A DNA stretch of 42,038 nt. Source: a virus. The number at the start of each line of letters is the position of its first letter. Position 1 is the stretch's first letter. Shown piece by piece: positions 30,769 through 37,081 of this stretch. The stretch is taken from positions 1-42,038 of the IMG/VR virus record IMGVR_UViG_3300005253_000482. One strand, given 5' to 3'. Made by a program: the position numbers and the translations under genes. Below the pieces are notes generated by a model. The model ran no database searches. It saw only the letters and a list, made by a program, of their open reading frames with translations, and was not told the DNA's origin.

Positions 30769-31221
30769 TTGAGTGAACTTGAATACTGGTGCTCACCTTA
30801 TAAGATAACCTATCCATACCGACAGGTTACTTGGCTCTTGGATGCTATGAAAGAATTAAGGGTCGGCATCTGGCCGCCTCATCCAGAGGGCAGGTCTTCC
30901 GGATATATTGATCCCCGAATCGTCCTCAAGAGTGGTGAGTATAAGGCATATACTGAGAACATAGGGAATGTCGCCGGCACCTTAGAGAGACGGTTAAAAA
31001 AGACTGGCTATGATGGAGCAATGGCATACCTAGTGTATAGTTGTGGGTTGAGCTACCATGAAGTAGGCAGATTATTTTGTATACCCGAGGCAAAGACTAT
31101 TGAAAATGTTGAGCTTGCCATTAGGTATTGCTGCGGTAGGAAGGATAAGAGGAGCACATATTACCAGTATAAAAAAATATGCCATGATTACGCTCAGAGG
31201 AAGCAGAAAGAAATTACTTGA
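30769..31221 (+). CDS. Probable late-gene transcription regulator
   Basis: 150 aa from TTG (no ordinary SD; the 19 bp repeat precedes it). The layout (YRQVTWLLDAMKELRVGIWP at the start, helical centre, then GLSYHEVGRLFCIPEAKTIEN as a helix-turn-helix, and a Tyr/Lys-rich tail) is one I recall in phage proteins of ArpU/RinA-like role. It is the last early gene with a recognisable family pattern before the terminase genes, the usual place of late activators. Confidence in DNA binding is moderate, in exact family low. Confidence 0.55.
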   Translation: MSELEYWCSPYKITYPYRQVTWLLDAMKELRVGIWPPHPEGRSSGYIDPRIVLKSGEYKAYTENIGNVAGTLERRLKKTGYDGAMAYLVYSCGLSYHEVGRLFCIPEAKTIENVELAIRYCCGRKDKRSTYYQYKKICHDYAQRKQKEIT

Positions 31222-31409
31222 CAAATCCCTCAGCTTCAGTTTACTATATTAACAGAGGGCGACTATACCCTCTAAGCGAGTGCATTGCTCTAATCCAATT
31301 GAGCTACGAGGCCACTTATAGTGACGGCAGTGTCGCATTACAACCCGAAGGGTGTTCCAAGCACCTTCCAGCCTTTGTTAAGTACAGGGCTGAGATGATA
31401 GCAAGATAG
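31218..31409 (+). CDS. Questionable ORF with antisense tRNA-like segment
   Basis: 63 aa from TTG overlapping the previous stop. Its CIALIQLSYEA part is the antisense translation of a tRNA D-arm (31287-31304), so this may not be a genuine protein. Also contains a perfect AGAGGG/CCCTCT hairpin. Alternatively a real small gene with coincidental overlap. Confidence 0.35.
   Translation: MTNPSASVYYINRGRLYPLSECIALIQLSYEATYSDGSVALQPEGCSKHLPAFVKYRAEMIAR
31287..31313 (-). other. tRNA-like 5' half (D-arm and acceptor strand)
   Basis: Reverse strand reads GGCCTCG, TA, GCTC, AATTGGATTA, GAGC: a full acceptor 5' strand, U8-A9 and consensus D-arm. No matching anticodon stem, T-arm (no GGTTCGA) or 3' acceptor partner follows, so this is a fragment or degenerated tRNA. 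Confidence 0.5.
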
Positions 31410-31460
31410 GAGAGGATATCTAAAGGTATCCAGTAACCCTAATCTCAGCCCTTCTATATA

Positions 31461-31488
31461 GCTCCAGTCAAACAGGCTGGGGCTTTCT
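31461..31488 (+). terminator. Terminator at end of forward early region
   Basis: Stem GCTCCAG (31461-31467) with CTGGGGC (31477-31483, one G-U), loop of nine, then TTTCT. Separates forward genes from the reverse block. Confidence 0.65.
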
Positions 31489-31508
31489 CTGTTGATAGGA
31501 TGGCTCTA

Positions 31509-31628
31509 TCACTGGTGTCTGGTAGTTGTCCTGCCGCACTTGGGACATCGAAAACGCTGAACTTTCTTTTTACCGGACCACACCTTACCGTTTTTGTGCA
31601 TAGATGTTTTACAATCTGGACAATTCAT
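31509..31628 (-). CDS. InsA-like zinc-ribbon mini protein
   Basis: 39 aa from the ATG at 31628 (GGAGG 8 nt upstream; another ATG at 31634 is too close to it). CPDCKTSMHKNGKVW and CPKCGRTTT form a zinc ribbon with a basic centre, the style of IS1 InsA and related transposase ribbons. Similar in type to the forward protein at 20232. No transposase follows. Possibly a regulator. Confidence 0.65.
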   Translation of the reverse strand: MNCPDCKTSMHKNGKVWSGKKKVQRFRCPKCGRTTTRHQ

Positions 31629-31651
31629 ACTCATTGCCTCCTTATATAGTA

Positions 31652-31897
31652 TTAGTGTTTAGGATATTTCGTTCCGCAAAATGGGCAATAAGCCCACCAA
31701 GGGCGAGGGGCTGAGCCACACTTGGGGCATTGTATTTTGACTCGCCTTGCTTGCCTCTTATCCTCTTTAGCCTTAATATACTCAGGGTCGTGGATTTTGC
31801 AATACCACTTGCCATCTCGCTTTACCACAGCCTTTTTAGAACACTGTGCCTTGTCCCAGTCGCTTATCCACACCCTTGTCGAGCATTGTCCGCCCAT
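31652..31897 (-). CDS. Zinc-ribbon protein
   Basis: 81 aa; AAGGAGGTACGGCG upstream. Four CxxC-type or single Cys at the front, then CPKCGSAPRPWWAYCPFCGTKYP, a complete double-CxxC zinc ribbon at the end. Function unknown. Confidence 0.65.
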   Translation of the reverse strand: MGGQCSTRVWISDWDKAQCSKKAVVKRDGKWYCKIHDPEYIKAKEDKRQARRVKIQCPKCGSAPRPWWAYCPFCGTKYPKH

Positions 31898-31926
31898 CGC
31901 CGTACCTCCTTACTGTTTATTACTAC

Positions 31927-32163
31927 TTAAGCCCCTTTTTGCATCGGGAGAAATATCACTGGAACAGTCTCAAGGTTAAGCTCAACTGCTATCGCTAACC
32001 TATTCAATCCATCCCATACTATTTTTGAGCCGTCCTCTCTAACTCTGATTTCAATAGGCTCTTTAATTCCGTTCAGTTTTACATCTTCCAAAAGCTCGTT
32101 ATTTATCTCTATGAGTTCCAGCGGTAGCCTAGTTTCTATTTTAAGTACCTCTTCTAGATTCAT
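31927..32163 (-). CDS. ParB/sulfiredoxin-fold domain protein
   Basis: 78 aa. LPLELIEINNELLEDVKLNG (14-33), GIKEPIEIRV (32-41), DG-SKIVWDGLNRLAIA (45-60) and a VPVIF end follow the ParB N-terminal pattern (GIxxPI ... DGxxR). GGAGGG precedes ATG. No helix-turn-helix follows, so it is only the CTP/phosphate-binding fold. Could act on DNA or as a small regulator; phage genes of this kind often sit near DNA-modification or host-control genes. Confidence 0.75.
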   Translation of the reverse strand: MNLEEVLKIETRLPLELIEINNELLEDVKLNGIKEPIEIRVREDGSKIVWDGLNRLAIAVELNLETVPVIFLPMQKGA

Positions 32164-32196
32164 TGTCTAACCCTCCTATTTATTACTTAACAACTC

Positions 32197-32321
32197 AATA
32201 GAATGGGTGGGCTGGTGATGCTTCTATAGTCTCACCACTAGGGTTTGCGCCAGCCGCTTGAGAGTTGGTATTTAGCTCCCCAATCTGGCTCTGTTCACCT
32301 TCAACACCCGCCCACTCTATT
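32197..32321 (-). ncRNA. Compact structured element with long closing stem
   Basis: Arms 32197-32211 and 32307-32321 pair over 15 positions (13 Watson-Crick, one wobble, one mismatch on either strand). Between them lie a TGGTGA/TCACCA hairpin and GCCAG/CTGGC and TTGG/CCAA stems. No start codon opens the only long frame through it. Looks like a folded RNA or a DNA cruciform; strand undecided and the reverse strand is assumed with the flanking genes. Not recognised as a known RNA class. Confidence 0.5.
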
Positions 32322-32327
32322 AAACTG

Positions 32328-32651
32328 TTAAAAGTAGTGTCTCGCTATTTCCATGGTTTGCTCTGCGGTGAACCAACTGCCCTTCATTAAGTTGCATCGC
32401 CTACAAGCCACAGCCACATTATTCTTAATGTATCCCCTGCGGTTGTCCTTTCTATCAATCGTTCTATCAGTGAGGCGGTGCTTATGTCCGGTGCCTATGG
32501 TTAGCCTTTCTCCACAGTAATAACAATTAGTTTGCTGAGATAATTCCCCTATATCCTGTAAAGATAAATTGAATTCGGTTTTATCTCCTATAGCCTTGTA
32601 AAGCAATTTGTGATACCTTCCCTTAACAGTATTGCGGTAGTAATTGCTCAT
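32328..32651 (-). CDS. HNH endonuclease, N-terminally truncated
   Basis: 107 aa from ATG 32651. CYYCGERL (43-50), TIDRKDNRRGYIKNN (64-78) and CRRCNLMKG (83-91) form an HNH core with Asp/Arg in place of the first His, as in many phage versions. The frame continues upstream without a start codon and encodes GYRSYCKACNAKY, an orphan half zinc knuckle, up to a stop at 32703-32705, so the usual N-terminus is missing. Its nuclease part may still be expressed. Confidence 0.75.
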   Translation of the reverse strand: MSNYYRNTVKGRYHKLLYKAIGDKTEFNLSLQDIGELSQQTNCYYCGERLTIGTGHKHRLTDRTIDRKDNRRGYIKNNVAVACRRCNLMKGSWFTAEQTMEIARHYF

Positions 32652-32717
32652 ATATTTGGCATTACAAGCCTTACAATAGCTACGATAACCACTATTAAGG
32701 TGCTAACTGATACACTC

Positions 32718-32747
32718 AATATAGCATAGCAGGGCATAGTGTGTCAA
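32718..32747 (-). promoter_or_regulatory. Reverse promoter of truncated HNH block
   Basis: Reverse strand: TTGACA (complement of 32742-32747), 18 nt, TATATT (complement of 32718-32723). Start of transcription near 32711, about 60 nt before the HNH ATG. Confidence 0.7.
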
Positions 32748-32873
32748 TAGATATGGAGCATATATACAGATATTTTAAAAAAATAATCCCCGCGCCTACA
32801 TATATATAATCCCAGGGGTGGCCATGGGCTGGGGGGAATACATACATACATATATAAGGATGACATATATATA
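32748..32873. other. AT-repeat and GC-rich segment before small terminase
   Basis: 126 nt with two copies of acatatatataat (32799-32811, 32863-32875), an atacatacatacatatat repeat and, between them, a GC-rich stretch containing CCCAG...CTGGG and TGGCCA. No gene. Possible packaging or terminase-binding site, from position alone. Confidence 0.4.
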
Positions 32874-33284
32874 ATGGCTATATTAAAAAATAGTAAATAT
32901 GAGATATTCGCCCGCGGTATAGCTAGTGGGAAGAGCCCTCATGATAGTGGCATTGATGCTGGATTTAGAGATGGACCTGGTTTAGCTGTTACCACATCAA
33001 GATTGGTACATAAGGCTAATATCGCTTCACGCATAGAGGAATTAAAGCAATTAGCAGCTGATGGAACAGTTATGACGATACAAAAGCGCTTGGAGCGATT
33101 AACAGAGATTGCTGAGTTACCAATTACCAAAGATATTAAAGCCAGGGAGTCAGTCCAGGCCGTTGCTGAATTAAATAAGATGACTGTGAACGCGTATCCC
33201 CCGGCTAAGGTAGAGGTCGAGACCGGGAAGGAGCTGACAGAGTTTTTGAAGGGCTTGAGGGGATATGGTAATAGGAAGGAATGA
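32874..33284 (+). CDS. Terminase small subunit
   Basis: 136 aa. N-terminal helix-turn-helix pattern (EIFARGIASGKSPHDSGIDAGF) then coiled/helical body (ASRIEELKQLAADGTVMT) as in terminase-2-like small subunits; immediately upstream of the large terminase cluster. ATG overlaps the TATATATAATGG sequence and has only a weak AAGGA site. It binds the packaging site and regulates the motor. Stop overlaps the next ATG. Confidence 0.75.
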   Translation: MAILKNSKYEIFARGIASGKSPHDSGIDAGFRDGPGLAVTTSRLVHKANIASRIEELKQLAADGTVMTIQKRLERLTEIAELPITKDIKARESVQAVAELNKMTVNAYPPAKVEVETGKELTEFLKGLRGYGNRKE

Positions 33285-33379
33285 GTCAGCTTGCTGGGGC
33301 TGTCCGTTTAGGCTTCGATGAGCAAGTGTTCATCGGGTTCTGCCGAATAGAAAAGAATAAGGCAGAGGAGCCCCAGTAA
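33281..33379 (+). CDS. Small protein between terminase genes
   Basis: 32 aa, coupled to the small terminase (ATGA overlap). GFDEQVFIGFCRIEKNKAEE. Too short to classify. Confidence 0.45.
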   Translation: MSQLAGAVRLGFDEQVFIGFCRIEKNKAEEPQ

Positions 33380-33427
33380 GCAATCAATATAGTTTGAACC
33401 GAATGGTGATATGAAGAAGGAGGGGTG

Positions 33428-33601
33428 GTGCCACTATCAAAGAAGAAAGATAGGGAGAGAAAACAGGTAGAGAGGGCTAGGATTAGGTTGGACAATCTAC
33501 TAGATGTCGCACCTGTCCAACCCGAAACAGTAAGAATAGAGGGTGAGGACTACATTATCCCTGAAATAGACGCTGATGGGAATGTGATACCTGAGCTATG
33601 A
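33428..33601 (+). CDS. Hypothetical protein between terminase genes
   Basis: 57 aa from GTG with AAGGAGGGG upstream. Basic helical start (LSKKKDRERKQVERARIRL) and acidic beta-like end (VRIEGEDYIIPEIDADGNVI). Stop overlaps the large terminase ATG. A small partner of packaging is possible. Confidence 0.55.
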   Translation: MPLSKKKDRERKQVERARIRLDNLLDVAPVQPETVRIEGEDYIIPEIDADGNVIPEL

Positions 33602-34965
33602 CAACAAAGACAATAAGTGATGTTGACTTTCGACATAACATAGAATGGGCACGCTCTACACTGGGTCATACATGGGGACCTGAGCAAGAAGCCATAATAC
33701 TATGTAATGATAGAGAGATATTGGCAGGTGGTGGGGAGCGTGGTGGCAAGAGTTATGTGGCCGCTGATTACCTGAATGTCCGCTTCTGGGAAGGTGAGCT
33801 ATACTGGATTGCCGGCAAAGACTATGACCGGTGCCATGCCGAGTTCGAGTATATAGCCCAAGCAATGAAAGCTCTCGGGGCAGTCAAGCCGAATAATATA
33901 CATACACCGGCAACGGGTCAATGGCACATGCAACTGGATACAGGTGCGGTTATCAAAACGTGGTCCCTTAAGGACTGGCTAAAGATAGGGTTTGAGGCAC
34001 CTGACGGCATAATCATTGCTGAAGTCGCTCAGATATCGCATACAGAGTATACCAGGCTATGTGACAGGACTGCCGAGAAGCGGGGCTGGGTAGTTGGTAC
34101 AGGGACATTTGAGAGCTCACTGGGTTGGTTTCCTGAGATGTGGAAACTATACCAGCTCCCCGGTCAATCGGGTAAGTCGTTCTCGTTGCCGTCATGGAGC
34201 AATAAACATGTCTACCCAGGGGGGTATAACGATCCAGAGATACAGAGGTTAAAGGCAAAATATCCTGAAGACTATTTCCTTGAGCGGTTCGGTGGTGTGC
34301 CCTGTCCGCCTAAAGGCTTGGTGTTCCCAGAGTTCCGATACTTAACACATGTTAGAGAAATGAACATCGCCGATGCCCCTGTGTACCTGTGGATTGACCC
34401 GGGGTATGCCGGTGCCTATGCGGTAGAGGTGGTCCAGCTTGAGGGTGAGACTGTCAACATTGTAGAAGAGATATACGAGCAGGGTCTAGTCACTGAGCAG
34501 ATAATAGATGTTTGTATGCAGAAACCATGGTGGCATCTGGTAGCGGGTGGGGTGGCAGACATAGCAGTTAGACAGCATCAAGCAATGCCGGCAGTCGAGG
34601 AGATATGGCAGAAGAAGGCACAGCTAACCCTGACCTCGGGTGTTGTCCAGGAGGCAGAGGGTAGAGAGCGGCTACACACTTTCTTGACTGTTAATCCAAT
34701 TGACCATCAGCCGAGGTTGTTTGTTGACCCCAAATGCCAGGGGATACTATCAGAGTTCGGGGTGTGTCCCAATCCCTTTACCGGCGAGGCATCACCGTTC
34801 AAATGGAAAGAGGATCGGCTGGGTAATGTGGTAGGGGAGCACCCGGACGACAAGCATAACCACGGCATCAAGGCAGTGTGGTATGGGCTGGTTGATAAGT
34901 TCGGATATGTGACTGGGAAGCGAGGCAACAAGCCGAAGACAAAGCACTCCAGTTTCAGGTTTTAG
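33598..34965 (+). CDS. terL: Terminase large subunit (packaging ATPase-nuclease)
   Basis: 455 aa. ATPase half: Walker A AGGGERGGKSY (44-52), Walker B-like GIIIAEVAQI (137-146), coupling region KRGWVVGTGTFESS. RNaseH-like nuclease half: WIDPGY with Asp267, then VADIAVRQH with Asp321, and a third acidic site in the C-terminal DDKHNHG region. Length and order are usual for TerL. It threads genomic DNA into the procapsid through the portal and cuts it. Confidence 0.92.
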   Translation: MTTKTISDVDFRHNIEWARSTLGHTWGPEQEAIILCNDREILAGGGERGGKSYVAADYLNVRFWEGELYWIAGKDYDRCHAEFEYIAQAMKALGAVKPNNIHTPATGQWHMQLDTGAVIKTWSLKDWLKIGFEAPDGIIIAEVAQISHTEYTRLCDRTAEKRGWVVGTGTFESSLGWFPEMWKLYQLPGQSGKSFSLPSWSNKHVYPGGYNDPEIQRLKAKYPEDYFLERFGGVPCPPKGLVFPEFRYLTHVREMNIADAPVYLWIDPGYAGAYAVEVVQLEGETVNIVEEIYEQGLVTEQIIDVCMQKPWWHLVAGGVADIAVRQHQAMPAVEEIWQKKAQLTLTSGVVQEAEGRERLHTFLTVNPIDHQPRLFVDPKCQGILSEFGVCPNPFTGEASPFKWKEDRLGNVVGEHPDDKHNHGIKAVWYGLVDKFGYVTGKRGNKPKTKHSSFRF

Positions 34966-35000
34966 AATGTTCTAGTCAGGCTGGCATAATAGGAGGCGAT

Positions 35001-35228
35001 ATGATAGAAGTAACTATTTCGGAGATAGCGGGTGTTCGGTTTTACACAGATATCAAGATATTAGAGCCTGATGATAAGGTTGGGGGGTTCGCAGTTCATG
35101 GAATACCCTATAAGATTGTTGCGCAAGATGCAGAATTTATGAGGGCTATAAAGGCAGTGGGGTTAAGAAGGGTTGGGAGAGATGTTTCTTGCCGTGTGGA
35201 TTTATATGCTCAATTCCCTGTATCTTAA
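35001..35228 (+). CDS. Hypothetical protein, 75 aa
   Basis: Between TerL and portal, ATG after AGGAGG. Acidic beta-rich start (EVTISEIAGVRFYTDIKIL), then GGFAVHGIPYKIVAQD. Not recognised; small head gene by position. Confidence 0.55.
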   Translation: MIEVTISEIAGVRFYTDIKILEPDDKVGGFAVHGIPYKIVAQDAEFMRAIKAVGLRRVGRDVSCRVDLYAQFPVS

Positions 35229-35250
35229 TTGTTGGTTTAGGAGGGTTTAG

Positions 35251-36906
35251 ATGGCCACAGATTATTTACAGAAGGTTAAAGATAAAGAGGAAGAGTTTTC
35301 CGCACTATATACTCGGCACGACAGTGACAGGGACCTGCTCTACCTCACGCCGTATGTTATGATGGATGCTTCTGGCAATAATAAAGTTCCTGACATTGTA
35401 AATGTCACCCTCAACATACCGGGGCGGTTTGCCCATGATGTCGTGGCGATATTGGGTACAGCAAAAGAGCAGATAGTAGTTGAGAGTGAGGACAAGAATC
35501 TGGACACTGCCTACATCGAGGACTTCCAGAGGGCGGGGTTTTCTGCAGCGAATGAGAGATTACGATTGCGTAACAAATGGGAATTGAATCCTTGGTTTGA
35601 TTTCCATTCAAGTAATAGAGGGGGGTGTGCGGCGAAGTGTCTATTCCAGATGGTAGATGGTGTTCTTGTTGCTGATATTACCCCCTGGGACAGAAGGTAT
35701 GTAACCTATGCCACTGGTGTAAAGGGTTTGGACTGGGCGGGGAACAAGATGATTAAGACGAAGGATAGTATAGAAGGGCAGACATGGGCTCAGGAAAAAG
35801 GTTTTACTATTGATGCTAAAGAGGCTGAAGTTCTTGAGGTCTTAACAACTGAACATGTGGAGATATGGGTGGCGGGGAAGAAAGAATTTGAGCAGGAACA
35901 CGACTTTGGTTTCTGCCCGGTTGTGATTCAGACGGTAACACTCGGCTCAATGTTTTCTGATAAAGATAGCCTTGCCCATCAAGGTGAGGGGATATTTTTC
36001 TTAATTCGGGAAGCTATCCCCGAACTTGAGAGACTACTTAGTATAATGCAGACCCTCAACCTGAAGACGGTTAAAGGGCCTGTGCAGTGGGAGAGTAAGG
36101 AAGGTCAACTTAAAGACCCTCCCGAATATGAAGATGTTCAGGCTTCGGGTGCGATAACTTCAGCTGACATTGGTGGTGGGGCAAAGCGTATTGATTTCGG
36201 TGATGCCCAGCGGTCTGCACAGTTAGCATATAGTATTATGCGTGAGGCGATACGGGATGCTACTGTCGCCGCTTCTGATTTGGGAGTGATTGAATCCCCG
36301 CCGGCATCTGGTGTGAGGGCAATGGTGGCAGGGGAGAGCAGAGACCAATTATTAGGGCCGCGGCTGGGGACAAAAGCGTTTATGAATCAAGGTCTGGCTA
36401 ATATGTTCACAGCTCAGGTTAAACTTATAGGCGGAAGTATAGAACTCGGCACCCTGGCCCAGAAGAGGACTTTTGATGTCGGTAAGTTGGAAGGTGCTTA
36501 TGAGACACACTATAAATATACAATCAAGTCTGCGGCAGTAGATGCAGGGCGTGCTTCCTTGGCTGCGGCTTACGGGAACCTGATACCAGACAGAGCGAAG
36601 CGAACTGAGATATTACAGAGAGAAGACCCCGATGGCGATGAGAAGCAATTACGTTGGGAAGAGATTGAGAGGTTGGTTCCTGAAATCAAAATGCGTAGAG
36701 ATATCAAAGCCTTAATAGATATGGATGAAGATGCTGAAGCAAGACTTGTTTTGGCTAAACTGGGTGTCACATTAAAACAGATGCTGCTTGGTGAAGTGAC
36801 TCCGCCTAAACCCGAACCAAAACAAGAGCCGAAGCAGGTATTGTCCCTGTTTGGTGGTGGGGGTGGCAGAGTACAGCAACCAGTAGTTCCTGAAGGGGAG
36901 GAATGA
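35251..36906 (+). CDS. Portal protein
   Basis: 551 aa, next to TerL. Contains the usual features: N-terminal helical clip part, LNIPGRFAHDVVAILG, a beta wing (EVLTTEHVEIWVAG), a long helix (IREAIPELERLLSIMQTLN), the crown/stem SADIGGGAKRIDFGD ... YSIMREAIRDATVAA segment and a C-terminal tail of charged helices and Pro/Glu-rich linker. It forms the dodecameric DNA entry vertex. The C-terminal PKPEPKQEP and GGGGG linker may reach the giant protein. Confidence 0.85.
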   Translation: MATDYLQKVKDKEEEFSALYTRHDSDRDLLYLTPYVMMDASGNNKVPDIVNVTLNIPGRFAHDVVAILGTAKEQIVVESEDKNLDTAYIEDFQRAGFSAANERLRLRNKWELNPWFDFHSSNRGGCAAKCLFQMVDGVLVADITPWDRRYVTYATGVKGLDWAGNKMIKTKDSIEGQTWAQEKGFTIDAKEAEVLEVLTTEHVEIWVAGKKEFEQEHDFGFCPVVIQTVTLGSMFSDKDSLAHQGEGIFFLIREAIPELERLLSIMQTLNLKTVKGPVQWESKEGQLKDPPEYEDVQASGAITSADIGGGAKRIDFGDAQRSAQLAYSIMREAIRDATVAASDLGVIESPPASGVRAMVAGESRDQLLGPRLGTKAFMNQGLANMFTAQVKLIGGSIELGTLAQKRTFDVGKLEGAYETHYKYTIKSAAVDAGRASLAAAYGNLIPDRAKRTEILQREDPDGDEKQLRWEEIERLVPEIKMRRDIKALIDMDEDAEARLVLAKLGVTLKQMLLGEVTPPKPEPKQEPKQVLSLFGGGGGRVQQPVVPEGEE

Positions 36907-37073
36907 TGGCAAAACTAATAATGGATGATGTTGATAAGCAAATCAAGGAGTGGTTGACTCCTCCTGTAGAGCGACCTGATATTAAGACTCAGTTGCTTGG
37001 AAGAATTAGAGGTAGGGGGGCGCAACCTGCTCTACCTAGACTGCCAAGATTTCCCAGAGCGCCGAGAGTATAG
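36903..37073 (+). CDS. Small protein after the portal
   Basis: 56 aa, ATG overlapping the portal stop. Acidic start, then a very basic, Pro-rich end (GRIRGRGAQPALPRLPRFPR). A DNA- or portal-associated head protein is possible. Not recognised. Confidence 0.6.
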   Translation: MMAKLIMDDVDKQIKEWLTPPVERPDIKTQLLGRIRGRGAQPALPRLPRFPRAPRV

Positions 37074-37081
37074 GAGATTAA

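Noticed and set aside
32870-32875. Perfect TATAAT at the small terminase start
   Set aside because: It contains the start codon itself, so it cannot be the promoter of that gene; no -35 of quality at the right spacing.
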